Both the position numbers and the translations under genes were made by a program. The notes under the pieces are model-generated. The model saw only the letters and a list, made by a program, of their open reading frames with translations, was not told the origin of the DNA and did no database searches. From Diphasiastrum complanatum (lineage: Eukaryota > Streptophyta > Lycopodiopsida > Lycopodiales > Lycopodiaceae): a stretch of DNA of 64,000 nucleotides. The stretch spans positions 22,285,669-22,349,668 of the forward strand of contig CM055092.1 of assembly GCA_029204225.1 (NCBI GenBank), in the 5' to 3' direction. Below are positions 1-10,378 of this stretch, piece by piece (position 1 is the stretch's first letter; each line of letters opens with the position of its first letter).

Positions 1-429
1 GACATAATATCCCAATCACATTATAATCACGAACAAGGAGGACTCCTTGTGAATATCGCATATACATGAAGTAAATGGTATAGTAGATAAGGTTGGTTTT
101 AACGACGGAATTCTGAAATATCGCAAGTATCTCAAGGATTTTTCCGGGTATAAACCATAGAAATTCCAAAGATCGGTTCTATCAAACTTTTGATGCAATG
201 CTTTCGTTTCAGAGATTTCCGTGATGCACAGATTATTTCCAGAATAGATTTCCAGCTTTCATCAGCTTAGTCCGCCTGAGATCAACGTTCTTTTGGTGCT
301 CAGAAAACGCAAGAAAAGGTAGATTTAACCTTCAAGGTAGGAAATCAACTAAATCATATCGTGTGGCATGATATTTAGAATTCCTATAATCAACATACGA
401 AGATAGATCTATGCTTCGATGTAGAAAGA
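1..429. other. AT-rich sequence, no gene recognised
   Basis: No convincing exon is visible here. Because the plastid-protein exon at 1079-810 on the minus strand ends in a splice donor pointing this way, this stretch most likely belongs to its first intron. Downstream exons were not recognised before the window edge. Confidence 0.4.
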
Positions 430-797
430 TCACCCTAAAACACATGATATCCAAAAAGCACAGAAAGAAGACTAATAAATTTGTTCTTCATAGACAAATC
501 AAACTAACGCACAACATGTTTGGAATGATAACCAAATGTACAAAAAGAAGACTATTGATAAATCTATGCTCATAGCAAATCAAACTAAAGCACATACATG
601 TTTGGGATGATATCCAAAGGCACAGAAAGAAGTTATTGATAAATACATGCTTCATATATAAATCAAACTAAAACACATACATGTTTGGACTGATATTCAA
701 AAGCACAGAAAGAAGACTATGGATAAATCTATGCTTCATAGGCAAATTAAACTAAACAGGAACATATCGGAATGATATCCAAAAGCACAAAAAGAGG
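430..797. repeat. Tandem repeat, about 82-bp period, inside first intron
   Basis: A unit containing AAAGCACAGAAAGAAG, then GATAAATCTATGCTTCATA, then CAAATCAAACTAAA and ACATGTTTGGAATGATATCC recurs at roughly 455, 537, 617, 700 and 780. That is about four and a half diverged copies. It sits immediately 3' of the splice donor of the minus-strand plastid-protein exon, so it would be intronic. Confidence 0.75.
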
Positions 798-809
798 ACT
801 ATTTCTTAC

Positions 810-1079
810 CGAGGCCACTACAGACACACTTCTACATCTCTTGTGTGCAGAGGCAGCGGCAGCTCTCTTTGCAGCAACTGACCGCAGGCGCGGAGCTAAT
901 CGAGCAGAGAAAGATTTGCCAAGGCCATGAAAGCATCTGGGAATGGCAAAAGCAGTAGGCAATGAGGAAGGACGAGAAGAAGATGGAGATGACGATGAAG
1001 AGGAAGAGGAGGCGAGTCGAGGGAGGGAGGAAGAAGGGGAGGCTCCAACGGCAGCAGGAGACACGCACGCCATCGCCAT
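810..1079 (-). CDS. First exon of a plastid-targeted protein (transit peptide), partial
   Basis: This exon encodes 90 residues starting MAMACVSPAAV. The sequence is very rich in Ser, Ala, Pro and Arg with almost no acidic residues. It contains a run of serines near residues 24-35 and ends RCRSVSVVAS, which is typical of a chloroplast transit peptide with its processing region. I chose the ATG at 1079 because the composition becomes transit-like there; in-frame ATGs further upstream encode an unrelated Leu/Tyr-rich stretch. The exon closes exactly in phase 0 on a serine codon followed by a good donor, GTAAGAA (809 downward). The mature protein lies to the left, probably outside the window, so its function is unknown. 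Import into plastids is inferred from composition only; a mitochondrial presequence is the main alternative. Confidence 0.6.
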
Positions 1080-1900
1080 ATCCAACAAGCAAAGATACAA
1101 CTCCAGAAGATAGAGAGAGGAGATAAGAAACTCCAGAAGAAGGAAGCGCCCCCAGAATGACGGAAGCGCCCCCAGTTTTTTTCCTCCTTTCTCGAAGGAT
1201 AGAATATACATGGTCCTGAAACAAAATGAGACTAAGCCAGCCTTTGCATAAGGGCACTAAGTTTTTTGGTACCTTATGACCAAGTGAAAAAGGTCGCCCA
1301 AAAATCTCATTCATATGCGTGTATGGTTATTTTAAGGACATTGATGACTCTAAGAACTGGTCTACCATACGTTGAGTCATGAATATGGTGAGGCATACAA
1401 TACAATCATGTCGACATGCATGAGTCATGTTTTTATCATTTGCCAAGTGTACCTTAGAAGGGCGAACCCCCTGGACTCTCCTGAGGGAAATACGTTTGTT
1501 ACTTTCCTCTTTTGTTCAATGTTAATGAGCTTTCTCATCTCAATGACACTCATCATCATTATGATAATAATCAAAATAGTACTAATTTATATGTATGTGT
1601 GTGTGTGTGTGTGTGTACATGTATATATGTGTGGGTGGGTGTGTGTGTGTGTGGATATGTATATGTGTGGAGAGAGACATAGATCTTCTAACGTCATCCT
1701 TGGTGATCATGGGTTTATATTACTCTCTATCTTACCATATTTTGACTTTGGGCCACTAGGATTTTTCATCCATAGTTCGATAAATCCTAAACTTTAGAAG
1801 CATTAGAAAAACAATCTAGCTTTAAAAAACACCGTTTTTCAAATAACTTAAGGGTAAAACATATCTTTCCTCTTAAAATGTCTCAATAATCCTTTGATAT
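1080..1900. other. Upstream region of plastid-protein gene and intergenic DNA
   Basis: The first 100-200 bases beside the exon are purine-rich on the plus strand (AGAAG and GAGAG runs), as in many plant 5' UTRs. Beyond that I see only AT-rich intergenic sequence with a GT-rich simple repeat. The open frame at 1372-1797 is caused by that simple repeat and looks non-coding. Confidence 0.4.
1590..1660. repeat. (GT)n microsatellite, interrupted
   Basis: Runs of TGTGTG broken by TACATGTATATATG and GGTGGG interruptions. Confidence 0.85.
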
Positions 1901-1907
1901 TTGTTAC

Positions 1908-2199
1908 AAGGTTTTGAGGCCACTCTCCAAGCTTTAGAGACCGTGATATTTGCAAGTACTCTCATTCATTCTACTTCCCTCTATTTTAGCATCTCGAAAG
2001 GTGGAGGGTCTTAATTCTTGAGAGTTTCTGCAGAAAAATATTTCTACTTAATGGCATTTCTCCAAGTTTTGAGGCCACTCTCCAGGCTTTATAGACCGTG
2101 ATATTTGCAAGTAGTCTCAATCATTCTACTTCCCTCTATTTTAGCATCTCGAAAGGTGGAGTTTCTGTAGAAAAATATTTCTACTTAATGGCATTTCTT
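1908..2199. repeat. Two-copy tandem duplication, about 150 bp
   Basis: The block beginning GTTTTGAGGCCACTCTCC at about 1911 and ending TACTTAATGGCATTTCT near 2060 is repeated from about 2065 to 2199 with few substitutions. The second copy lacks roughly 18 bp around GGGTCTTAATTCTTGAG. No coding potential is apparent. Confidence 0.8.
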
Positions 2200-3187
2200 A
2201 TCTTTAGGATGAACTAAACTAATCAATCTATTTCATGAACTAGTGTGTTCTTGCTCTCTAAAACCATTTTTTTTCTTTTTTGTGAAGAAAAACGAGTCGC
2301 CTTGCACAAAGGAATCCATGCACACCTCTTCTTCTTTTTCAAATTTTTTTACATGCACCTTCCGCATCCCTGTCCCCAAAATATTTAACCAACTTTTTAC
2401 ACTTATGAGAAAATGTAGCCTAACTCTCACTTAAGATATAATCATCATCACAAAAACATAAATTGATAAAAAAAACTTCAAACAAGTGTACACTTTATTT
2501 GTTGCCAAAACTAGGTTCAATAAGCAAGCTATTCTTTCCTATAGACAATCTTAGTCAAAGATATGTCTTTCTCTTAGTCAAGTTAGATGAATAAAAGGTG
2601 TGGTTTGAAATTCAAATGTGTAGGGAAGGAGAAGTCATAAAATGGTCATGATACACGCAAAGAGTGTCGGAAAGTGGTGTGCAGAAGATAGGTCTAGCTC
2701 AAAAAGAAACGAACTCGAAAAGAAACGAATGAAAATAATTCGAGTGTCTAGAAGGAAAACTTTTTGTGCATGGTGGAATAAACTATCTTCATCTTTCCAA
2801 TGCATGACTACGCCTATCAATTTCAAACAAAACAATAGTGATAGAAATCACGTTTGAACTTATAGTAACTAACTTTGAAATCGCCACTACTACAGTGATT
2901 ACATAGCCAAACAATTAAGCATCGAAAATTATCAAACAAATAATCAGTCGCGAATTGTTTGCAAATTAGTCGCGAAGAAATACAAAAATGCATACATTTC
3001 AGAGACGAAAAACTGAACGCAATGAAGGGTAGTATTGATTCAGTATGAAAACGTAACAGAAGTAAATGAGTACAAGAAGTTGTGGATCAAAACCGCGTAC
3101 TCTATGCTATCTTTGAGCAGCTAAAATGAAATTCTGAATTAAGCACAATGCTAATAAGTGTTAGAAATCCATAAATCATAATATGGA
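2200..3187. other. AT-rich intergenic DNA, nothing recognised
   Basis: Only short frames on both strands, with no recognisable domains or repeats. Confidence 0.4.
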
Positions 3188-3260
3188 TGGACAGACTAGG
3201 ATTCAAACCCAGGACCTCCCTCATACCGAATGGGATGCTCTACCACTGAGCTATCCGCCA
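3188..3260 (-). tRNA. tRNA-like sequence, apparent anticodon CGG (Pro), probably degenerate
   Basis: The minus strand folds as a 73-nt cloverleaf. The acceptor is TGGCGGA with TCTGTCC (first pair T-C mismatched, two G-U pairs). The D arm is GCTC/GAGC with the A-box TAGCTCAGTGGTAGAGC. The anticodon stem TCCCA/TGAGG has one C-A mismatch around the loop TTCGGTA. The T arm is CTGGG/CCTAG with loop TTTGAAT. The anticodon position reads CGG, but base 37 is a T where a purine is usual, and the universal C56 is T. These defects suggest a pseudo-tRNA or the head of a tRNA-derived repeat rather than a working tRNA-Pro. Confidence 0.5.
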
Positions 3261-3879
3261 TGTTTGATAGTTCTCTCTAGAGTGTGGATTGATATACCAA
3301 CAATAAGCAGTAGCGCAATAGCAATCTCTAAAACAACTCCAAGAAGTGAGCTAGAATGCTCAAGAGTGTTAAAGCTCACAAATGCTTCTGATGATGATTG
3401 TATTGTATGAATATGAACAGTTACTTATACTAATAAATTAGGTCGTCAATTGCGATCGCTGGTGATTAGCTGGCATCCATCTAGTCCTTGTCATTGATCG
3501 TTGATAAGCGGTGAAATTGGTCGTAAACGTTCTGTCTGCATAAATGAACCAAAACTGTAGCTCTGCAGAAATGAACTAAAACAACCACAGGCGACACTGT
3601 CGGGTTTTTCGTGACAAATGCGAAAAAGGAGAAGGTGCCCTTAAATCTCATTTAGAGTTGTCCCAAATTTTGCCAGAGTCATTTCCTTAACATTTGAGGC
3701 TCTTCTTAAAAGCGAAAAATGCGACACTCACGAGATTTCTGTCAGGCGAAAAATGCGACATTGTTGTAAACTCCATGTAATTCTGTAGACTGTATAAAAA
3801 CATGGGAAAATCCACAAAACTGGATAAACAATGGATGAAGATTAAAACCGATTAGTCGATTGGTAAGAAAGAGAATAAT

Positions 3880-3893
3880 CCAACACTCCCCTT
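3880..3893 (-). other. Polypurine tract and LTR start of a minus-strand retroelement (candidate)
   Basis: On the minus strand AAGGGGAG is followed directly by TGTTGGATTATTC, the usual polypurine tract plus 5'-TG of a 3' LTR in copia-type elements. The LTR would run toward lower coordinates, perhaps to about 3.6 kb. Its other end and a partner LTR were not identified. Confidence 0.4.
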
Positions 3894-4738
3894 AATCTGA
3901 ATTCTTGAATGTCTCGACCTGCAAACTTAGTTCTACACAGAATCTTTGTAGTGGGTTTCTTTCCTTGCCTAACCTGAATCCAAGATCTAGTCAATCTAGC
4001 ATCATAGAGACAGAGTTAGTTGTCATGCGAAGGTTCGTTCCCATGGGAGTGATAGTATAGTTCAGATTTCAACATGAATGGAGGATCTAACACTAACATC
4101 CATTAACACTAAGCATTAACACTACATCCATTAACCCTAAATCCACAACAATGATAGAAACTTACTCTCCTCTCTCTCCTTTCTCTCTCACAAAAAGCAT
4201 AAGAAATAGCAATCCCAATAATGATCAAATCCAACAATTAACAAATACAAAGGAAGCATGAGAAGGAAAAGAGAGGAAGAGCAAGGACATTCATCAATCC
4301 ATTTCTAAAGAGAACCAATCTGCTTTATTGAAATGAGAAAATGAACATCAGGAGCAACTTGAATTGGTCCTTTTTTATGGTAGAGAGGAGGACCCTGGCC
4401 TCTGAATCCTATTGGTCCAGTCTTGCCTCTCTTTTTATTCAAATTTAAAAAAGTGTGGGAACCATCAAAATTGGAGGGAAACCCAACTTTATTCACTAAC
4501 TTGACATTTAGGCCCTACGACATTAAAAGTCCCGCAAAAAGCCCTAAAGTCCTTTATTAACTTTTAACTAATCAATCAAATAAATAACTATGTGATCATC
4601 GGGTTGGACTTACACACGCAGGGTGCCAAATCCCTCTCACTTATTAACTAGGGTTAGGGTTGCCTTGGGATCCGCAAACCCTCCAACAGTATCCCCCACC
4701 AAAACTGGTGGCGGTCCCACGACACCTGCAATATGCAG
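3894..4738. other. Low-complexity, AT-rich sequence
   Basis: It contains short imperfect repeats of CATTAACACTA (about 4085-4145) and no recognisable gene. The segment next to 4739 probably belongs to the 3' part of the minus-strand retroelement to the right. Confidence 0.35.
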
Positions 4739-5341
4739 TTATTGGAGACTTTTATTGGCTTCGCGTCGAATCTTAATTGAATGATACTGCACCTTCTCCA
4801 TAAAGTCGAGGCGTGCAGTATTGAAATCCAAATTGTGTGGCAGGAAACAATGGTGGGCTCCGGCAATCCATTTGGAAGTTGTCCATGAGGTGAAGAGGAA
4901 TTCCCAAGAGCCTCCCATCATAGCCGCATGAAAATAGAGATGAGCAATTGGCAGCTGATCTTTGATTTGCTTTGAGGCCATCGGCTTATTTGGATCGAAT
5001 GTCAGGGGAGGAAGGCAATCATCCCATTTGGTTGCCACTGACGCCAACAGAGTTAGATCTTTAGCAAACATTGCCGATTGTCGCACCGTTGGATCTGGAG
5101 AGTGGACATACTCTCTCTGATATGCTTGTAAAGCATGGTGGAAGTCCACTGAAATGGTCCAGTTGTAAGACTGATGGATGATTTGCCAATTGGGCGTATG
5201 GATGGTGATTTTGTCCATAGCCAACCCCAAATCTTTCCATTTATTTCTTCGTGGCATTGGCACGTAATAGAGATCTACCCGCAACTGGCGAGGGCTAGCA
5301 ACGTAACTACTAATTGATTTTCGAGTTTTCTCAAAAACCAT
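4739..5341 (-). CDS. Retroelement-associated ORF of unknown function (200 aa)
   Basis: An open frame of 200 residues beginning MVFEKTRKSISSY. It has no domain I recognise; aromatic and His residues are frequent (for example HQSYNWTISVDFHHAL). It is the third of three collinear minus-strand frames (7672-6692, 6640-5681, 5341-4739) that follow the gypsy integrase relic. It is therefore most simply an extra 3' ORF of that element. It overlaps the start of no recognised gene. Alternatives are an exon of a host gene captured by the element, or part of one long, frameshifted polyprotein. Confidence 0.45.
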   Translation of the reverse strand: MVFEKTRKSISSYVASPRQLRVDLYYVPMPRRNKWKDLGLAMDKITIHTPNWQIIHQSYNWTISVDFHHALQAYQREYVHSPDPTVRQSAMFAKDLTLLASVATKWDDCLPPLTFDPNKPMASKQIKDQLPIAHLYFHAAMMGGSWEFLFTSWTTSKWIAGAHHCFLPHNLDFNTARLDFMEKVQYHSIKIRREANKSLQ

Positions 5342-5680
5342 GATTCTCCATGCCGGCTACTCTCCCAGTGCAGGTATTTTGTCCAACTCTTTTCCGGCCT
5401 CAATCTCGGAGGTTTTAAATTTCAGAACCCATCCACCACGCGAGGACTCATGCGGATGTTGCTTTAAGAAGGTCTGGATCTGGTCCTCGACGCTGATGGG
5501 CCTTCTGAATAGAGGTCTTGTCCTTGATGAGGATGGACCCGCTTGTACTGTCGATATGGTTGGCAGTTGATCTGCTATATATGGAGCTCCTCCCTAGTCC
5601 ATGCTCGAATCAATCCCTGTATCCATTGGTATAGCTTCTTGGCGTGAAGGAGAGAATTACGGCATGAATGAGACGGGGAT

Positions 5681-6640
5681 TTATGGTTCGGCTTCCAACA
5701 CTTGAGCGGCTGCTTTTTTATAGGCGGTGATGGTCTCTTTTCCCTTTACCAACTCGGTAGAAGCTGCTCCTTTGAACCTATCAAAGCGGCCTTGGAATCC
5801 CTGAAGGGCCACTTTGTAGGTCTCCAAATTTTTGAATAAATACACAATCTCCGTCGGTGTGACCGGATGATCGGGTATTTGCGTTTGCAGATAGGCATCA
5901 CGCTCAAGGGTGGTCGCATCCAATTCACCTTGAAGCCGTGTGCGATCTTGTTCGGCCATCTGTATTTGCCCCTTCGGTAGCTGCACCTGTTGGTTGGCAT
6001 CTTGCACTGTCTTATCTACCTGATCCTGTGCAGTTGTCAGGGCATTTTGCAGGGAGCTGATGTAATTTTCCAAGCGATCAGCTTGTTGCTGGGCCAACTT
6101 CTTTTCGGTTTCAACCTTATCTTCATGTTGTTTGGCTATCTTCAACTCTCGATCCAGCTGGACAATTTTCTGGCTGATCAAAGTGTTTTCGAATCCTAGA
6201 TCAGAGATTCTCTGCTCAATTTTCTTCTTCTTATCCAGCATAGACTGGATCACTTGCCCAAGGCTTGAAACCAACCCTAGAGCATCACCCGAATCGACAG
6301 TCATGGTAGCGGCAGCAGCAGCAGGACCTGATGGTACTGTCCTTGGTTGGCGTGGAATAGGTGCCACGATCTCTTCTTCTTCAAAAATATCCTCCTCTTC
6401 AAACCCTTCAGGCACTGTGGCGTCGAATTGTTTTGGTGATTTTACAGCTGTGTCGACCCGAAGTGTGGCTAGGCTACCTTGTGTGTGAGGTTGCTGGCTG
6501 GCATCTTCGACACCAACAGTAGATTCATGAATATGTCTGAATCCTCTTCTAGGGGATTGCGGTTCAAAAGGTGCTGGGCTCTGGGGCATTTCAAATATTT
6601 CAGTGGCCCCAAGGGGGTCGGAATCATCGAACATATCCAT
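5681..6640 (-). CDS. Coiled-coil ORF of unknown function (319 aa), retroelement-associated
   Basis: It starts MDMFDDSDPLGATEIFEMPQ. The first ~110 residues are acidic and Pro-rich, with an E/D cluster (EEEDIFEEEEIV) and an Ala-rich stretch. Residues of about 125-270 form a long heptad-like region rich in Q, E, K and L, strongly suggesting a coiled coil. The C terminus is basic and Ala-rich and ends LEAEP. I recognise no enzymatic motif. It lies between two other unknown frames on the same strand downstream of gypsy pol remnants. A structural or oligomerising role is an inference from the coiled coil only. Confidence 0.5.
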   Translation of the reverse strand: MDMFDDSDPLGATEIFEMPQSPAPFEPQSPRRGFRHIHESTVGVEDASQQPHTQGSLATLRVDTAVKSPKQFDATVPEGFEEEDIFEEEEIVAPIPRQPRTVPSGPAAAAATMTVDSGDALGLVSSLGQVIQSMLDKKKKIEQRISDLGFENTLISQKIVQLDRELKIAKQHEDKVETEKKLAQQQADRLENYISSLQNALTTAQDQVDKTVQDANQQVQLPKGQIQMAEQDRTRLQGELDATTLERDAYLQTQIPDHPVTPTEIVYLFKNLETYKVALQGFQGRFDRFKGAASTELVKGKETITAYKKAAAQVLEAEP

Positions 6641-6691
6641 AAAGAACTATGTGCTGGGTGAGGTGGCTTCGGTGTGCGGGGGTGTGGTGGC

Positions 6692-7672
6692 CTAGGTTGC
6701 TGTGATGGGAATGGTAGGCCCAATGGTCACAGACTGTCCTTGTATGGGAGCAGAGGCGAGGGAAGCATCAGAAGCTAGGGGCATGGAAAATTCAGTGCGA
6801 ACAGCAACAGGGGGTGGAAGCGCAACTGACGAGGTATGCCTAGTGCGACATCGTGACGCGAAAGGCGAGTCAGGAATTGCGATCTCGCTGCATGGACGAT
6901 GACGACTATGAGAGCTTGAGGCCTGATGGGACGATTCTGTCAGTGCTTCTTCGTAAACCGAAAGCACAGAATCCAGGTGGAAGCCATGGATTCTGTTTTC
7001 TAAGTGAGAAGCGGCTAAGAGGGACAATAAAGGGCCAGCAGCGAACTGCTGCTTAGTATTGGCCTTAATAGCTCGCTTGAGCTCATTGGAAACATTCTTG
7101 AACCAATTATATGGTTCAAGAGGGGCTTTGGCCAACTTAGTGTGGGATTCCACTATCCTATGAAGGATTTGAGATGTGATGCGGTCTTTCCTGAGATTGC
7201 CAACCATCAGAAAATTATTCAATAGCTGGGCAGCTGCGTAGATGGAAGGCTCAATGATGGCTTCCAAAAGGTACCCATCATTGGTCCAGTGCAGATCGTT
7301 GGTGAGGTCAATAAATGGCTTGATGGCCTGTTTGGCGTGCTTGTGATTGGGTGAGGCCTGCATACCAGATGATATTCCTATAGCTGCAAGTGCGGCCTCA
7401 GTGACGCGCACTTTGTGTGTGGCTCCTTGGAAAGTGATATAGAGTTTGGATTTCTCTTCCTTCCACGTACTGAAGGCAAGAGTGATGAAATCCATATTGA
7501 TGCGACCCGAAAAGGCTCTCTCATGAATACCCATTGTAATGAGCAGAGGCTCTGCAAGAGTCATCCATTGAGTGACCATGCTTGTGCTAGGAAGAATCAT
7601 GATGTCCGTTGCAGATGGGACATCACGATGGATAGTATAGTGCGGAGACTGGGAAGTATCGGTAGAAGACAT
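6692..7672 (-). CDS. Retroelement-associated ORF with plant-mobile-domain-like character (unknown)
   Basis: An open frame of about 326 residues from the ATG at 7672 (MSSTDTSQSPHYTIHRD). In-frame ATGs extend it to 7750 but cross the degraded integrase boundary. The first ~220 residues look like a folded, mostly helical domain (WMTLAEPLLITMGIHERAF, then repeated amphipathic stretches). The last 100 are Ser/Pro/Ala-rich and probably disordered. The general look recalls proteins encoded beside plant retroelements, but I cannot assign a family. It is the first of three minus-strand frames 3' of gypsy pol. Confidence 0.45.
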   Translation of the reverse strand: MSSTDTSQSPHYTIHRDVPSATDIMILPSTSMVTQWMTLAEPLLITMGIHERAFSGRINMDFITLAFSTWKEEKSKLYITFQGATHKVRVTEAALAAIGISSGMQASPNHKHAKQAIKPFIDLTNDLHWTNDGYLLEAIIEPSIYAAAQLLNNFLMVGNLRKDRITSQILHRIVESHTKLAKAPLEPYNWFKNVSNELKRAIKANTKQQFAAGPLLSLLAASHLENRIHGFHLDSVLSVYEEALTESSHQASSSHSRHRPCSEIAIPDSPFASRCRTRHTSSVALPPPVAVRTEFSMPLASDASLASAPIQGQSVTIGPTIPITAT

Positions 7673-7849
7673 GATGATCAGAAAGGAATTATAAACACGT
7701 GAAAGTGTATCAGAAGGCAATGTAGAAAATTTGGAAGGCTTTGGTCGCAAGAAAAATTCGCAAGAGCTTTGCTAGCACAAGTGAGGAATGAATCGAATTT
7801 AGCCAACTTATAAGTGAATTTGGTGGGTCCATTACACAACATGTTTGAA

Positions 7850-8980
7850 TAAAATTTTCTATGTCCTTATGAAGCATGGGCCACCAACAACTGGATTGTA
7901 AAAGTTTGCGAACAGTAATATCTGTAGAGAAGTGTCCTCCACCCATGCCATCATGTGAAAACATGATTAAATCTGGTACTTCATGCGGTAAAACACATCT
8001 TCGTAAAATTTTATCTGATCCACGATGGTACAATTGTCTTGTAATTAATTGATAAGGTTGAGTCTTATGAATCAATTGTCTCTTCTGTACTTTTGTCAAA
8101 GAGTCATTCGGTTGTCCTAGCATTAGGTACCGCCCACTCAGGTACTGCTTCAACACAGAACAATGCAGCATCTGACAATTCATCATCCACTTCGGTATTA
8201 ACTGGTGCGGATTCAATTTGCGAAACGTGATCATGTTGCTTTCCCTTTCTAACCACAATTGGAAAGTCAAATTCAGTCAATAATAATAACCATCTTGCAA
8301 TACATCCAGTATTACACATCTTGTTTACCAAGTAAAGTAACAGTTGATGATCCGTATAAAATGCAAAGTGCATTTCCATGAGGTAGTGACGAAATTTTCG
8401 AACAGAAAAAATCATGGCTAGCGCTTCACGTTCTGTTGTTGAATGATTCTTCTCTGGATCTGTAAGCTATCTGCTTGCAAATCGTATGGGATAATCCTTC
8501 TTATAGTCACCTGGCTGCGTCAAAACTGATCCAATGGTGTATTTTGAGGCATCTGTATGAACATGAAACTCTAATGTCCAATCTGGAGAACGCAGTATTG
8601 GTGCTGAAGTTAATGCTTTTTTTTAAACTTTCAAAGGCTTCTAACGCCTCTACTGTCCAAATAGGAACAATAGTTAGTTTGTATATAGGTCGTGCTAAAT
8701 CCGCAAAGAAGATAATAAAAATTCAATAGTAGTTCGCATGACCCATAAACACATTAACTCCTCGAATTGTTGCTGGCGGTGGCAATTCCACAGTAACTTT
8801 GATCTCAGAATAATCGGTGGCAATACCATGTCTTGATATCACATGTCCAAGCACAACTCCTTGCGAAACCCATATCTGGCATTTTTTCGGATTTAGAGAA
8901 ATCTGATATATGCGGCATCTTTCAAATACTTTCTCCAATCGATCCAGGTGGTCTGTATCTGTATTCCCAAGTTGTCCAAG
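7850..8980 (-). pseudogene. Ty3/gypsy pol relic: reverse transcriptase, RNase H, integrase zinc finger
   Basis: Minus-strand pieces in the correct order but in different frames. First is the end of reverse transcriptase (about 8980-8723: FERCRIYQISLNPKKCQIW then QGVVLGHVISRHGI). Next is RNase H (about 8600-8104: HVHTDASKYTIGSVLTQPGD, LTDPEKNHSTTEREALAM, FAFYTDHQLLLYLV), with an in-frame stop near 8466. Then comes the integrase H2C2 zinc region (about 8100-7850: FSHDGMGGGHFSTDITVRKLL, WWPMLHKDIENFIQTC). The RT catalytic core and the integrase DDE core are missing. The element is dead. Confidence 0.85.
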
Positions 8981-9069
8981 TAAATTTCAAGGAATTTCTG
9001 CAGATAATCTTTAAACACAAATTGCATTACTCTTTGGAATGAACTTGGTGCATGATGATAAATCTTTCT

Positions 9070-9309
9070 TCACAGGTGAAGACTTCCTAGACGATGATGT
9101 CTTGCTGGAAATCTGACTTGAAGGATTATTCTTGACTTTTCCTTTGTCTTTATCCAATAAGGGTGGCACTTTCTTTGAATCAATCTTTTGAGGGGGATTT
9201 TCCCATTTTGCTTAGCTTGTTTCTTCGTTATCAAACCTGTGATCCTGCCTCCCTTCAATATAACTGCTTTGGGCGGTTTGATCGTTGGTTCATCAGGAAC
9301 ATTACGCAC
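9070..9309. other. Unassigned segment between opposed retroelement pieces
   Basis: An open frame on the minus strand is Lys-rich, but the same segment sits at the junction between the minus-strand pol relic and the plus-strand protease fragment. I cannot assign it to either. Confidence 0.25.
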
Positions 9310-9399
9310 TCCAAACTGGTCGGATCCATATGATGTAGAATCTGTTCATCTGTAAGTTCTGCATTGCCATCATAAGTTAAGGCCTGGCTCACTGGTATC

Positions 9400-9737
9400 C
9401 TCAATTGGATCTAGTATAGGTTCTGTTGATATCCAGGCTACATTCAGCACATTTAGTGGAAACGTGATTGGTGTATCCAAAGTTCGATCTAATAAGAAAA
9501 TCTCGCTCAACTCTGATTGAATATCTTGTTGACACATATATCTTGCTATACAATCAATTGTTACAAGAGCTTCCGCACGTGCTGATCAAACTAGGAGGTC
9601 TTAAATTTTCTGTTGACCTTGTAGTACTTGATATTCCCAATAATGCCTATTCTTATGAATTACTACTTGGTCGTCCGTGGCTCACCAATGCACGAGTCGT
9701 TCATGACATGGAGCAAAGGCCGAGTCACTTTTGGTAA
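9400..9737 (+). pseudogene. Retroelement aspartic protease fragment
   Basis: The plus-strand frame ends with the conserved C-terminal part of retropepsin: VDLVVLDIPNNAYSYELLLGRPWL. LLGRPWL followed by a variable tail is diagnostic of plant gypsy proteases. The catalytic DTG/DSG triad is not visible upstream. The strand is opposite to the pol relic at 7850-8980, so these are two different elements or an inversion. Confidence 0.7.
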
Positions 9738-10378
9738 TTGTGACTTCTGTCACAATTGACTCAACGGGTAAACTCAAACTTGCACGCATACATGATGAGG
9801 GATCCTCAACCACCAACTCAGTATTTGAGCCATACCAGTCCAGCCACGAAAAAGGTCATTATGTTAAATCTACTGATATCATAAACTGGAGTCACAGTCT
9901 AGCTACCATTGATTGTGTGAATGCCGATTACTGTGCTCACCATCAGGATAATTGTACCTTTCCACACCCGATCGATCATGACCAATTACCTGATCTGGAT
10001 ACACCCATCATCAATATCAATTTTGTTGATATTCTTCCACACCATGATGAGCTACTAAATGTTGCATGGCTACCTACTAATGAATCAGACGATTTATTCA
10101 TTGATGATGAGAACATCTTACAAATTCAGAATTGCCCAGAAGATATGGACATTTCTGATATTCAGATCCTCAACTATATGGAAGCCCTTCCCCCGAAGAC
10201 CTATCCGCAACATGCTTCCAAGGTGGAATTAGTTGCCAAGGTTGCAAGTGAAAAAACTGAGACAAAATTCTACTGTCCCAAATGCCCACACTATCCACAA
10301 TTGTATATTCATGAGGAGCAGTGGAGGAAAAAAGTTCAATTTTCCTCTCAAAATGGGGGGAGAATGCTTGTATTATAA
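9731..10378 (+). CDS. Retroelement ORF downstream of protease (215 aa), unknown function
   Basis: It overlaps the end of the protease frame by seven bases. Acidic, His/Asp-rich sequence (for example INFVDILPHHDELLNVAW and DDLFIDDENILQIQNCPED) leads to a basic C terminus with a CPKCPHYP motif that could bind metal. It ends at a polypurine tract (10354-10361), so it is the last ORF of a plus-strand element. No reverse transcriptase lies between the protease and this end, indicating a deleted or non-autonomous element. Confidence 0.5.
   Translation: MVIVTSVTIDSTGKLKLARIHDEGSSTTNSVFEPYQSSHEKGHYVKSTDIINWSHSLATIDCVNADYCAHHQDNCTFPHPIDHDQLPDLDTPIININFVDILPHHDELLNVAWLPTNESDDLFIDDENILQIQNCPEDMDISDIQILNYMEALPPKTYPQHASKVELVAKVASEKTETKFYCPKCPHYPQLYIHEEQWRKKVQFSSQNGGRMLVL

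Noticed and set aside
1372-1797. 141-residue ORF with a Val/Cys repeat
   Set aside because: Generated by a GT microsatellite; the sequence around it has no coding character.
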